Below, one piece after another: positions 12,001-27,000 of a DNA stretch of 64,000 nucleotides. The notes under the pieces are model-generated. The model was not told the DNA's origin. It did not search any database and saw only the letters and a list, made by a program, of their open reading frames with translations. A program made the position numbers and the translations under genes. Numbering within the stretch: the first letter of the stretch is position 1; each line of letters starts with the position of its first letter. This DNA comes from Siphonodentalium dalli (Eukaryota; Mollusca; Scaphopoda; Gadilida; Siphonodentaliidae): assembly GCA_032622095.1 (NCBI GenBank), contig CP136062.1, positions 157,290,875-157,354,874 of the forward strand, given 5' to 3'.

Positions 12001-15000
12001 ATGGAGCGTCTCGAGACTTTGAACTTTTTCAAGGCACCAAACTTCACTTCCATATAACATAATTGGCATAACCATAGCATCAAATAACTTGAATAAGATA
12101 TCTAAAGGTAACCTCAGTTTTCGAGTTCGATTCAGTAGACCGTACATTGCTTTCGTTGCGGTAATTGTGGTGTCTTTAAGAGATTGGCAAAATCTCCCAT
12201 TGTAGAAGAACTTGATACCAAGTTATTTAAATTCCTTTACAAATTTTATTTCTTGCCCTCTGTATATAAATATGGGCATATTTCTTGGTAATTTGTTCGT
12301 AAATATAATGAGTTTGGTCTTGAGAGTATTCACTTCAAGTTTCCATGTCTCGGCGTAGTCAGCAAAGGCTAAAATAGCACGGTGCATATTTTCCTCAGAA
12401 TCTGACAAGATAACCGTATCGTCGGCATATAACAAACATAATATGCTAATAAAACATCCAATATGTTCAAAATATTTCTCATCTAAAAAATATAGGTTTA
12501 AAATGGCACAATCGTTTAAAAAACATTGTAAATCGTTTACAAAAAAAAGAGAATATAAGTGGTGACATTGTCTCTCCTTGAAATAAACCTACCTGGCTTA
12601 TAAAGAAACCTGACTGAACATTATTATTTTGCACACATAGCTTAATATTCGTGTATAAGCTCCGTATGACTCGTAATATTTTACCATTTATATCTGATTG
12701 TATAAGCTTGAGCCATAGTGCATCTCTCCACACCGTATCAAATGCTTTGCGGGAGTCAATGAATGTGCAATATAGTTTTCGCCCGCTCTTGAGGTATATA
12801 TTTATTAAGGCATGTAATATGAATATATTATCTACAGTTGAATGACCCTTCCGGAATCCCATTTGCGATTTACTTATCGATTCATTATCATCTGCAAAGG
12901 AAGTCAACCTGATGTTCAGAATGGAGGTAAACAATTTCGAAAAACAGCTTAAAAGTGTGATACCTCTGTAAGATCGGGGTTCATTTGTATCTCCAGACCC
13001 TTTGTATATGGGTTGTGTTAATCCAAGTGCCCAGTCTTTTGGGAATAACCCAGTGTTTAGGATTAGATTGAAGAAACGTATGTAGATGCTTATCATTGTA
13101 TCTTCCGAGGCTTTGATATATTCGTTAATAATATGATCAGTTCCTCCTGCCTTACCATTCTTTAGTTTAGTTATGGCATTGTGAATTTCTTCTTCGGATA
13201 TAGCACTATTTAGGTACGAATTGTCATTCGCGTCGAAATCCGCATCGACATACCTGGTGATATCTGAATCGTCTATATTTGCATTCAGGAACTTAAAGTG
13301 TTCTTCAAGGTGTTCATTAGTGATATTATTTCTCCTCTTTTTAGGCCGATTATTGGAACACATGGAGTCAAGTTTGTACCAAAAAGATTTTCCGGAATAC
13401 TTACTGAATTCCCGAAGTTCTGATATTTCTGTCTCTCGCGTTTGCTTTATTTTTCTATCCATAGTATGTTTTGCTTGTGCTGGCGTCTTTTAATATCGCC
13501 TTATTGTAGCCTGTTTTATTAACGTCATACTGACGCTTGGTTCGGTTAAAATATTTTCTCGCCTCTCGACATTCGTTGTCGAACCAAGGTTTATTCTGAC
13601 GCGCATTTTCATGTATAATTTTTCGAGGACGATAAGTTCCCAATGTTTGGTCGGCCGCTGCCATCAACGTACTACTTATGAGCTCACATAGTTCGTCAAT
13701 ACGTGACTGACTGACATTTCCCTCCTGATCGAGGTTATCAAATGTATCGAAAATATGCGTAATGCGATTAGGTTCGATATTGCTAGAAAATAAGGCTCCC
13801 CTTTGTGGATCCCACCGTTTTATTTTCCCCACACGGTTAACCTGTGCTTGTGTTTCGTTGACAATTTGGCCACATAATTTAGGGATTTGAAAATTCAAAA
13901 CCAAGTGTAATGCGCAATGGATATCGGAGAATAGAGGACAATGGTCTTCAATATGAAAATTTGCAACAATTTTCAAAAGTTTTTTCGATCCCACCGCGTA
14001 ATCTATCACCGTGCGATCAGATGATGTAAATGTCCCTATAATCCGGTCTTCACCGCACATCCCGTTCATAATTGGTAGTTTCATAAATTTACACATTCCT
14101 AATAGTTTATACCCATAGTCGTGAACCTTACCTCTGTCTTGGGAGACTCTAGGTGGGCTCTGAAATGTCTTACTATTACTACATACATATTCATCATCAT
14201 CACAATAATCAATATCATCATTTATACATTTCATGACATAATTCATAACATGGCATACACTTGTGTTTTAAAATATATGATTTATTTCACATGGATCTGG
14301 GTCGGGTTCAAAGCCGCTGTGGTTGTTTGTACGAGCATTGAAATCCCCTGTCAAAAGTAGCAGTTCGTCATCTCTGTGTAAATCGCGTATATCACTCTCT
14401 ATATCAGAGACCCAATTATCATTAGAATATCGTGTACCTACAGGGGGTATATAAACAGCGCCAATTAATAAACTTGTGAATGAATGGTCATGCGTCTTAT
14501 CGACTCGAATCCATGCCACGTTAGCGCTATCTGTTTGCAATGGGACAATGTATTTATGAATTTCTAATTTGGCTGCTATCAGGATTCCACCTGACCGCGT
14601 CCCGTTGCCTATGTGTTTCCCTTTTTTAACACAGGTCTCAAACCCAGGGATGACTATACTATCTTCCAAGAAGGCCTTTGTTTCCGAGAAGCAAATTATA
14701 TCATATTTGGATATCATATCCTGAAATTCGTGGTATTGAAGCCTCTTTTCTAATCCACACACGTTCAATGTTAAGATTTTCAACTCATTAACTTGTTCAG
14801 TGGGGGTAACTCTATTAGAAGTAATAGTATTACAGCTTTCTTCTGGCTCAGCATTTGCGTTAACTCTATTTGCGGCGATATAACATCACTGTCGGATACC
14901 CGTTTAGGTTCGGACATTCCAATATGGCGGCGCCGAGTAAAGAAGATAAACGGTAAGTGTATATATTGTCTCCAAGCATCAATTAACGACATCTTTCGGT

Positions 15001-18000
15001 GATACACCTTGAAACAGTTATGTAGGAATTTGTATGTCCAACACATACGTAACACGGCTTTCGCATGACAGGCATGTGAATTGTTGTATTTGGCGTGTCA
15101 AGTCGTCATAATTTTTCGAAATTTTATCGAGGGGGCGAAATGTTCGCTTTTTCGCATTTTTTTGGCCCTGGGATCATGGATCCGCGAATTTATGTATTTT
15201 TGTGGGTAGATTATGTTACAACACATCTTCGGAATTCAAAACCGGCGATATTTTTATTGTCTAACTCCGAAAAACGACCTTTGAAAATTTCAAAATGTTC
15301 AGGTTCGGATTCGCAATATTCCCGATGATTTTGTTCAGGTTCAGACACAATTTTCGTTCAGGTTCGGACAAATTTGGTTCAGGTTCGGAAGCATCAAAAA
15401 CTTCGCATAAAAATGACACGCCGATGTACAGTCGCGTTCTTATTGCGTTTTGTGCATTTTGTTATCTTCCATTCGTAAAAGAAACGATAAATGGGGAACA
15501 CGAGGCTTGGTTTTAGCCCACTCGTGAATAATTTGGGCGGACTTTCTTATTTTATGCGTGTGAGATGTATGCGGTCACGTGATTCCCCTCCACATCCACA
15601 TACCATGCCACGAAGGTCGCCGCACGTAGATGAGCAGATAACTGTTCATCATATAAGTTACACGGCTTTTTGAGGGGGATACTGTGTGGTATGCCCCGGT
15701 AGAGGCTCGTATCCCCCGAGGCGATCCCCCCTCAACAAGCCGTGTAATGATGTATTTACTCCCAGTCTCTATTAACAATATATTCCAGACATAAAGCGCA
15801 GAAACGAGCCACGAACAGTAATTCTATTTTGTTAGACTGCTTATACGATGAATGTTCCCACAATTTGCCCATAAATACTTGCTGATAGATAGACAATATA
15901 TACCATGTTTTGCATCAATAATTGGATGATATATTTGGGTATTCACACGAAACATATTCTTTTCAATATAAGCATTATGTGTTTTGCCTCATTTCTAAAT
16001 GTTGAATCCAGTTACAAGTTAACCATTTGTCACACGACTATTATGCAGGACTATATTAATTAGAGCCCGAACATGTTGCGTTCTATTCAGCTCTATATGC
16101 GAACATTGAGAATACCTATAGTTTGCCGAATAATACCTGCAATATGCGAATCTTCACGAGCGGCGATATTTCAGGAATATATTATTCGAGAAACCATATG
16201 TGTCTCTTTATGTTATGCTTATGGTAAGCAATTCAGCAAAACTACAAGTATTGTTTATCGAAACAAGAATTTAGACGCCGAAGTAGCGAAACTTATGCAA
16301 ACAATATCAGCTGTTCCGTTGGCAAATTAAGCATCTCTAAATTTTGGTGGAAAATTTCCTTCATGCGCTCAAGAGAATAGTGCCTACCCAATGGTTAAAT
16401 ATTACACACAGAAACCCAAATAACTGAATACGTAATAAAACGAGATCATTTGTTTTTCTTTAGAACTTATCGCAGTAATAAACTATTTTCAGTCTTCCGC
16501 GGAATTTCGCGGAGTTCCATTGATAATACACGCGTCAATAATTGTGTACCCTTTTTTAAACAGAAGCATCTATAGTGAGATAACGTTTGAAAATTATCCA
16601 CGCAAAGGTCCTGACGAAAGAGAGCACATCGTATGTCATTTAAAATTACAGCTATTTCATAGGGAAACATATAACAAACAACGCTTGTCCCCACACCCGG
16701 TTGTAACTAACAATCTGATTGACAACAACGTTACGTTTAATTCATGCACCATGTCCCCGTAACTATTGACAGTGAGCTCATAAAAGCACGTGAAACATCG
16801 TGGTTATGAATTACCCTTGAACTAGCAGTTTCACCAATCGTGACATTGTTCTAGCGCGCTGAGCTTCATTGACGTCACCTAAAACAGGATCGATAGGTCT
16901 GCTACTGAATTATTCTTATTGGTGCTGATTGGTGTGAATTTATCTGATAACCTATAAAAAGCACACCACATGGTAGCTATTGTTGTGGGACAAAATCGTT
17001 AGCTCCGCCAACACCGTGGGATACTAGGAGATTTAATACCCGGATGTCTCTTTTTGAAACCCCTTGGCTCCGCCTCGGGGTTCAAAATCGAGAACCAGGT
17101 ATTAAATATCCATGTACCCCCGATATTTCAGAAGATAAGTAATAATACCTCTGTTGCTCATATGTAAAATGTAATAATTCCCACTAGCTGGTTTATAGTA
17201 GATATTGCTCGAGAATATTCAACTGTGGCTTTTATCCCATTAATTCGGAGAATTTACCACCTATATTTGGAAATTTCAGCTGACATATTTAGATATAACA
17301 AATTAACAATGCATGTTCGTTAATAACACGCACAATAAGATCGCGACTGCACCTCGGCATGTCATTTAAAGGAAAGGTTTTGATGCGTCCGAACCTGAAC
17401 AAAAATTGTCCGAACCTGAACCAAATTTGTCCGAACCTGAACGAAAATTGTGTCTGAACCTGAACAAAATCATCGCGAATGTTGCGAATCCGAACCTGAA
17501 CATTTTGAAATTTTCAAAGGTCGTTTTTCGGAGTTAGACAATAAAAATATCGCCGGTTTTGCATTCCGAAGATGTGTCGTGACCTAATCTACCCACAACA
17601 ATACATAAATTCGCGGATCCATGAGCCCAGGGCCAGAAAAATACGAAAAAGCGAACATTTCGCCGCCTCGATAAAATTTCGAAAAATTATGACGACTTGA
17701 CACGCCAAATACAACAATTCACATGCCTGTCATGCGAAAGCCGTGTTACGTATGTGTTGGACATACAAATTCCTACATAACTGTTTCAAGGTGTATCACC
17801 GAAAGATGTTGTTGATTGATGCTTGGAGACAATATATACACTTACCGTTTATCTGCTTTAGTGGGCGCCGCCATCTTGGAATATCCGAACCTAAACGGGT
17901 ATCCGACAGTGACATGTTTCACCAAGCGCAGTGGGTGTGTCGATATCGGACGTTCCAATGCACGCATTCACATTTGGGCCTGATCTCGACCCATGACCGT

Positions 18001-21000
18001 TAGGACTTGAATACAGATTACTTAAATTATTACCACACGAAGAGCGGTTTCTCATTACAAAATTGGTCGACTTAACGTCGTATATAAGCATACATTCTGT
18101 TTTGCTCAATCCTGAATAGTACTCAGCCATGAAGCGGTCAGGCTGAACACAATTGGCTTTACAAGCGGTACTGAGTAACATGCCGTTATGATAGTGAATA
18201 AGGCTATTTACGCCAAGACCAAGATAATTCATATCAATATATAACACATATGTAAGTATATCCAAGTTTATAACATAATTGCCTGTTTTAGTATTTGGTC
18301 GCCTTTTGACGCACAAACTCATGACTTACCTCGTTTTGTATCATTAACCATATGTAATAAGATGTCTAGTTTATATAACCACATTGCCACGTTTGACTAT
18401 TATTTCTAGATAAATACAACTTAAATCTTAACCCAATAATCTTCCTAGATGCAATGGAGTACTTTCCTGAAACCAGGATGAACCCCGATACACCAATAAA
18501 ATAGTATGTGTTCATTTTATGCAGTTTGATGGTGATGTGTTGAACTGTGCAATGCTATTGATGGATTCGATCAACCCCACAGCTCGAGGGGACCCGGTCA
18601 AGGTCGTTCGGAAACTTACAGCACTGGTGAGTAAAAGCCTATGATATAGCAGTTCTGGGCTCTTTAAATATTGCAGACTCCCTATTGCTGTCTGACAATT
18701 CAAAGTTTCCAGACAATTCAATGAAAGTGACGGTTTTCAACATATGACGTAGATCGCATATACATTTTAATACACCGGCAAATATGGAAACAGAACATCT
18801 ACCACACACACAATTCTAGATACTATATCACGCTAAAACACTTAAGAAATTAATGTTGTGGTGTGTATGCTATTACGGCACTTTGGTCGTTGGCCCGGTT
18901 TTCACTAAATGTGCACCAACGACCATAGCACAGTATTCCATAATAACACACACCACATTCATTTCGTATATTAATATAACATTGTGATGATTTATTTCTA
19001 TAAAAAAAACTGCGTGTATTCTTTTTTATTTTCACAAAATCTGCTGATAATTTGAGACTACACAGCACATTGATCAGCCAAATATAAGAATTCCAAGCAC
19101 TCCGCAACGATAACGTGATCGATCTAAATAACTGGAATCAGTTGCAATTCGGTTGAACTTTGAAAAGCGCGCCTAATTATTGTTCTGACAGTTTGTAGTG
19201 ATTATATCAGATTAAATCAACAATTGTGACATCCTGTGACTAGTTGAATGGGAGAAAGGGTTAAGAAACAAAGAGGCAATGACAAACTAAGTTGCATTAA
19301 CATTGTGACAAACCATATGAAGAAACAACATACGCTCATGGTTGAAATATTTTAGTGAAACAAGAACATCAGTCCTTGCCATGAGCAAAACACGGCGAGA
19401 GCAACAATGTGCACCGTAACTCAGGATACGGCGAGTTGTACACGCGATGCTGTGATATATTGATTAGTTGGTTTTTTTCTCAGACAAATCAGATCATATC
19501 CTAAGTACGAACTTATATGTTCACATGCCGATAACAAACACGGCTATCATCGCCAAATTCACACTTCGAGAACCTAATTCTGTTTAGGCCTCATCTTCTG
19601 TGAAATATATATAGCATCAACACAACAACGAATATATGCTTCACGTCGGGAGGTATTGGTCCCACCTCACATTGTACCACGCTGTATCACACAACTGGAC
19701 ATAATGTAATTTATAATATTTGTAGGTGAACTCAAGTGATGATGATGGTGTTCTCACTGGTAACTGGTCCGGCGATTACTCAGGTGGAACGTCGCCAACA
19801 ACGTGGAACGGAAGTGTCGCCATTTTGGAGGAGTACTATAAGACACAGCGACCTGTAGAATACGGTCAATGTTGGGTATTCTCCGGCGTACTGACAACCG
19901 GTAAGTACACGAATACCTGGTTTAAACCATTTATAAATATACTAAATATATTTTCTCATCTTATAAAAAGTATACACTTGATTGGTCATTCATTAAATGT
20001 TTCATTGTTCTGCAAAAAAGCAACATGTTTAAATAATGTGGTTTACACTAGGATGACGATTCTGACTTTGGAGTTCCATTGAATGTCTTTATTACAATGA
20101 AGATGTCTGGTATACATTTACAGGTATTTGATCTGTGAATCATATAGCCGGCTTCTAGAGACGCCAACATATGAAGTGTACGAATCATGTTGTCTAAACG
20201 TTGTTTATTGACAACAGCCATAATACAATCACAATGATCGATGAACTACATAATCAGAAAACCCCAAACAAGCCTACATTGTGCGTGCTAATTATAATTA
20301 TATACAATTCATATTTAACATTGAGAGTATTAATTTATTAACGGGCACCTTGATTTAGTTTTTAATGTGCATACTATGTTTTATATATATACTGAACAGT
20401 GTATATGCGTGTATTATAGTAACTATCTGAACATATAACCTAATCAAACCAACAACATATCAAATTCCACATACAATCATCAAGAAGACAGAAACACCAC
20501 AGGAAATATCACAGCTATGCTTTCGGTTATGCTATGGGAGACATAGGCGCAGATTTCAGTTCCCAGATGGTGAAGATTGTGATGTGCACCCATTGGGCAC
20601 ATTGATTATGATATGTGTCGTCTGCCAACTTGAGGATATAGAGAAACTTTAGTGACGAACCCAAATGGGGAAACCATTGATTATTTATTGGAATCTAATA
20701 GAATGGTGAGACATTACAAGAAACTAGATTAGCATAGGATGGCATGGTGAGACAACACAAGATACTACATTATAATATGACGGTATTGTGAGACAATATA
20801 TTTATTTGAATATATAGATACGTTTGTTTATGCGTGTGCCATGTCATGTAAAACTGTTCAGTCAGTTCTCCCGCAAATCAACACGTTATCGGCTTACAAG
20901 AGGACTTGTTTTCGGTTTATTTTGAGTCCACTGCAAATTAGATTATTTTAGTGCCATTACCGACTCATAATAATTTACTTTAAGTTGATTATGTGTTGAC

Positions 21001-24000
21001 ACTAATATAACTCGAGTAAAGCAAATCACAACTGTATGTTCATTGTGGCCCGCTATAATGGATATAAGTCCACAGAATGGAATAATCAAATCTGGACCAA
21101 TGTGAATATTTTATGTCGATTATGTCGATTTGCGAGAGGATATGTTGAAATGTTATGTCTCAATTTCAAAGCTTACCATATAATACATGTAAGTCATGAG
21201 ACCAAAACAATTGCAAATTGAAGTTTATCTTTACAGTATTGAGGACTCTCGGCATTCCGGCCCGCTCTATCACAAACTACGCTTCTGCGCACGACACTGA
21301 CGGCAGCATCACCATCGACATCCATTTCAGCGAGAGTGGTGACGTCCTTGATGACATGAATGAGGACTCAGTATGGTGAGCGCATTCATATTTGAAACAA
21401 CGTCGGTTTAAATTCGTTGAATAAGGTCGGTCGTGTGAGCATGGAAAGCAAATAAATGCAAGTCAGTAGAGCTGATCTGACAAATCCAAACGTACAGTAC
21501 ATTTGGTAGTACACTACAATCTCTCCCATATGTGTAAATCGGTAATGATGCTACATAACCGAGTTAAATACAGTAATGTCTCTTGTTTTCTGCATGCTAA
21601 ATTAATTAAAATATCTAACTGAACTAATGCGCGCGACCCAGAGTAACACAATTGAAAACAGTTATGCCCTAATGCCATTGCGTCTGTTATATCTTGTGTT
21701 AAACAATATTTACTTATTCCCCAAAAAAGATGTGAAACATGACACCAGTATGTATTATATAGAGACGTGTAAGGGGCAGATGATTTGACAACAAGCACTG
21801 TATGCTTATACCTATAGAGCCATCTCATAAGAAAAGAACATTGTATATATAGTGGTGAGTCAAAAGTGGAAAACCGACTTAAAACACGGAGCTTTCTATG
21901 TTTGTATGTTAAATTAATACGAATATCACCGAACCGATGAACGTAACACGCGACCTAGAGTAAAACGACCATTCTACTGCACGAGACGGGTGATATCATA
22001 TAATCTAGAAACAACAATTATCTAGATTTATATCTAGAAGCAACTAAATGATATAAGAAACTAAAGTCTATAAACGACTAAGTTCTATACAAAAAACTAA
22101 AACCTAAAAGAAGCTACATATAGAAGCCCCCTATAATGTGTCCTTTCAGGAACTTCCACGTGTGGAATGAAGCGTACATGAGTCGACCAGATTTACCCAA
22201 CGGATATGGAGGATGGCAGGCTTGCGATGCTACGCCACAGGAGCAGAGTGATGGTCGGTCGATTATTTCCTATTGTTAGATTCTAAATATTCATGAAAAA
22301 TTTCCACCATACAATGAACTATTACGAGATGTATAATAATGGTAAATAAATTATTAAACTTGCTTTCACTTGGGGTGTGGACTAATGAACGGTTTGGTTC
22401 ATTGTATTAGACGCATGTACAGGTGGTGCCACAAGGGTATTGTATTTCCTACAATAACAATTTCTTCGTCAACAACTTAACGTCACGATAAATCATTTTG
22501 ATACGGAAATATGTGACCCGCCATATCAAATCCAGTCGTAAGTCGGGATTTTTTTACCCTGTGCCAATGCATTCTCTTATATATGCGAGTCGACCATAGT
22601 TCGCCTCGCATATATAAGAGAATGCATTGGCCTAACAATTTTTTACAATTTTTATAATTTTTTCTTGTAATCTTTAACAATTTTATAATTTCACCCATAC
22701 AGAGCCCCAGACAAACATGAGCAGACGACACTCTTCTATATGCTTCTATATATGTGTGGGGATCCCTGAAGGGTAATGGATGTTTTTTATTTTATGTCCT
22801 AAAAATTGTAAGAAGCATTTATTTAAAAAAAATGATAAAAAATTGTTAGGCCAATGCATTCTCTAATATATGCGAGGCGACCTATGGTCGACTCGCATAT
22901 ATAAGAGAATGCATTGGCACAGGGTAAAACAAATCCCGACTTACGACTGGATTTGATATGGCGGATCACATAATATCTGCTGTGCATATGGACTCGCGAT
23001 TACTATCTTCTTGGGTTCTTTGAGTCGCGCAATCTTCCCGGAACATAACAAAACAGCTCTCCGTTCAAGACACCCATGCTGTTTCTTCCATAAAATCTTA
23101 CATTTACGAAGTTTGACACTCGTATGATCACAATAGTTCGATATACTTAACAATAATTTTGAAAATATAATTAGAAAAAACGAACGTTCGTGAGCACTCG
23201 GTAGATGCAGGTCACCGATCTCACTGCCCATATGGAAGAAATGACACGCGTTATTCATTTGGAAAAAGAGCTGCTGATGTATCCTGAATGTCGGGTTCCA
23301 ATGAACGCAACAAATTTAGTTATAAGTGCTACCGCCACCCCCTAATAAAGAACGGATAATAGCAGTCAAACTTACGATTTGTCTGGCTATCGAACATATT
23401 TTCGTGCAAATAGTTTCATATTGAACATACATATTCACGTAGATTTACATTGAACTTCTTTACTCTGAAGTGAGCCCGCAGTAAACGTATACCCGTTATT
23501 CCGTTGAATGGCACGGGCCAGAGTGAAAACACATTACCACGATAAATAGGCTTGTAGAGAACTTGTTGCTCAAATGTTGCCAAGTTGGACTTATTTCGTT
23601 TAAATATTGAACATAATTCGCCGTCTATATATTTCATATTGAGCTTATATGATCCACGGGAACAGGCTGCATGGGCTATATCGTCCTTCGGCATTACGGC
23701 CCGTGGTAAAACTGTCCTGATAATTCCAGTGCTATGGTGTTGGTGGGTCCTGCGAAATGATATGATGCCGGTAAGGAACAACTTATAATTTTGAGAACAA
23801 AGTATTTTATTTAAAAGTTATCATTTTCGTTGTTTTTGATTAATCGGAATGGATTTCAGAAACATGTGTTTGTTAGTCACCCTTTTGCAGGTGTTTACTG
23901 TTGTGGTCCTGTATCTGTCCGAGCAATTAAGAATGGAGAGGTTCAGCAGCCCCACGACGCCGGGTTCGTCTTCGCCGAAGTGAACGCTGATAAGGTGTTC

Positions 24001-27000
24001 TGGAACGTTCGACCAGATGGCGGCACCCAGAGGATCCGGATTATCGGACGATCGTGAGTTTGTTTAAATGCATGTATGTTATCTAGGACTAAATGGGGAC
24101 TGTACACTAAATCCGGCCATTTATATGACCATCTCTTTTATACTCAACAAATTATATGCAACATATGAATGAATTTGAGCCATGGATGAGTGCAAAATGC
24201 ACAAGTGTGCTCTATGAACTAATTATAATCAAAATGAATTTATGGCTGGATTCATTTTGCACTCACCCGTGGCTCAAAATCATTCATTTGTTGCATATTT
24301 TCTTTTGGCGTATGACAAGAGATAGTCTCATAAATAGCCGGATTTAGTGTGCAGTCCCGCTTTAAGCCAGCTGATTACGGATGGTGTCACCCCTTCTTGT
24401 GGTACGAGGTATTCATACCCCACTGTTAGCCGGTATTCATACCCCACTGTTAGCCGGTATTCATACCCCACTGTTAGCCGGTATTCGGGATTCATACCAT
24501 GTGTTAAACGGTACTTGGGATTCAAATAAAAGGAGAGCATGCGATTGGTGGCGACATGGTGTTGCATCTGATATATAGACAGAATGGGAATGTTCAGCCT
24601 TTGTTCGGGTCTCCCTCTGTTAAACTGGCGCTCGATTGCCGTGTGACAGGCAATTGCTGTTTCCTGAAAATATAATAATATGTAGCTATCTGGAACTTTT
24701 TTCTTAATCTTTAGCAGATCACTGCTGAGAACAGTGACGAAGGTATATTTTATTGAAGTGTGGATTATTTCTTTCATCACACATTTTATAAACTGTTTTT
24801 AAGTTTACCGTCCTTTGTTATCTGGCAGTCAGTATTCACCACCTCTGTTATAATGACATTCGGGATCCCGGGGAGGGTTGTGAACCTCACTACGCACTAC
24901 AATTGTGCTGAGGTAATACATTTTCCACCATCACATAAATCTAAGTGTGTTAAGCGCTGGGCATTTAAAATACGTGAATACACAAAACTGCCTCATAAGA
25001 AAATACACACCTTTTCTAAACTATATATTCTACTGGAAATGAAAGTGAGATAATTCAGAAATGGTCAGAAATACAAAGCAGGCGACCCTTTTTTAGCAGC
25101 AAAATAGTTCTGAAAACTACATTAAATCGACCTTGAGTTGCATAATTAAGTAACCACCGACAACATGGTACTGTTATCTACGTCACTCACTGTACCATCA
25201 TCATATCAAGTAAATTAATCTTGGCAGGAAAGTTTTTATATATTGAAAACAGAGTATTTCTATTTTGGAAGAAGTGTGCCAATTTGTTTTCAGAACAGTA
25301 ACCAGTGCTTACAATGTTCAAGTTGTCATGTTGTGGGGTCCATCCTGAAAAAATGGACACCTCGAACCACTACTCATCTGGCAAAATGCGTGGTAAAATA
25401 CCTTTCATGGAAAATCTGTTTACTTTTCATGAGCAATCTGACAATTCGTCGTACAATTGTATGGCACGAACTCTTATCAATGTCTATTTTACTACACAAT
25501 ACGCAGTCCGCTTCCATACATCCCCTAACTAAGCCTTACTAATTATAAGTCGGATTAATGACAATTCCTTTTGTACTCTCTCCAGTATTGGGAAATTCAT
25601 AAGCACAAAAAAGCCAGGAAATATGTCGAGGAACACAGACCCAGATCGCGAAGACGTCACCAACAATTATAAATATGAGGAAGGTATGTCGGTTATATGG
25701 TCATAGTATACGCGAATGTTTAATCAAGGACGCTTCGGCGGTGTTGGGTGGGGGGGGGGGGGTGTGATACTACAGTTGTGACAGAACATTAGTTTGAAAT
25801 TTCAGACCAAAATACGTCGAATTTGACGAGATAGTTGGACATTGGTATGAAATGTGTTATTAAATGATCAAAAGTCGATTAGCTTCAAATTGTCCAAACT
25901 GTTGGACGGACTGAAATAGCGTTAAAGCCCACAAAATATTTGCTTTAAAATGCCAAGTCATCTTAATATAATACTCCATATATTGCAATTAAGTTTGTCG
26001 AATGAAGCTGGGAACACTCGACTCGAAATAGGCCACATTGTTGAGATAGATGGTGATTTGGTTCTGGGCCAATGAACTAGAACCTGTTTTAGCCCAAATT
26101 ATCATTGATCAACATGCATGATACGAATATGCTCAGCGATAGAACATTATCTATGTGTGGCTGTCTTATAGTTATGGAATTTATTGAATACAGAAAACTA
26201 AGTTCCCTATCATTGATATCGTTGATAAATAAACCCTATTCGTACAAATATGCTGTTTTGCAATGTATGGTATCAGCAAACATATTTTTTAAAGATTGTT
26301 CAGAACATTAACATATCGTTTCATTACATTATATAAAGTGGACTTAATTTTAAATTCCATCTGATTGACGATTCTTAAATACTGTGTCGCATTAAACACG
26401 TGTAATACAATGAAATGCGAGTTAGCATGGTAACCATCCGTGAACTTATACGCCAGGATATATACGGAAACCCGACACAAACAACTTAGAGTGTAATGAC
26501 TTTTCACAGGGGTTGTATCACGGTTGGGTGTTATTTATTTGATAAAACATAATTTCAGTATGGTAAAACCTGGTAAACCATTGATTTTGCTAGGGTTTAA
26601 CCGGGGCACATTATTTAAACATGGAACTCGTATATATATGTAAGTAAAATGCGCGGCGAGTTAACCATCTTTCAACTTATTTCGCGCTCCGCGTGTTGGT
26701 ATACAGTGGGCGCATGGGCGTTTTATTTATAGAAATTGGTATTTTTGAGACGGATTAAAAGTCGAACTACGACCCGGAGGCCGAGTCCGGTAAAAGGTGT
26801 AGTTGGGAATTTCAATTTCGTTTATTGTCCTTTACATTAAATCAATAATGTTGATTTTTGGTTTGTGATCAGCTATGCCAATTACAAACAAAAGAATATA
26901 TTTTTGGTCTGCATTTATAGGCTTTCTGGTGAGATGCACGAGAAACCTTCAGTGATAAGCCGTATATAGTTGTTGTAATAATTTGAAAGATTTGTTGTTT

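Larger units (their letters stand above)
11066..14783 (-). mobile_element. degraded non-LTR retrotransposon (LINE)
   Basis: The reverse-strand order is apurinic endonuclease, reverse transcriptase, C-terminal zinc knuckle. The endonuclease has [32 protein letters not shown] and DHCPLFSDI. The RT has [35 protein letters not shown], and YADD in a separate frame. The tail has [14 protein letters not shown]...C. Frameshifts near 14250, 13470, 12460 and 12200 break it into at least five frames, so it is inactive. The left end carries TTGATTG-type tandem repeats near 11070-11095, probably the 3' terminus. It lies in intron 4 of transglutaminase A, antisense to the gene. Clade not resolved (jockey/CR1/I group). 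Confidence 0.92.

Noticed and set aside
16073-16330. 85-codon frame between the inverted arms
   Set aside because: No domain and no conservation visible; AT-rich chance frame.
24328-24780. 150-codon reverse-strand frame with VGYEYRLT repeats
   Set aside because: The repeats are the 24-bp tandem array, the rest is intron and MITE sequence, and no domain is recognised.
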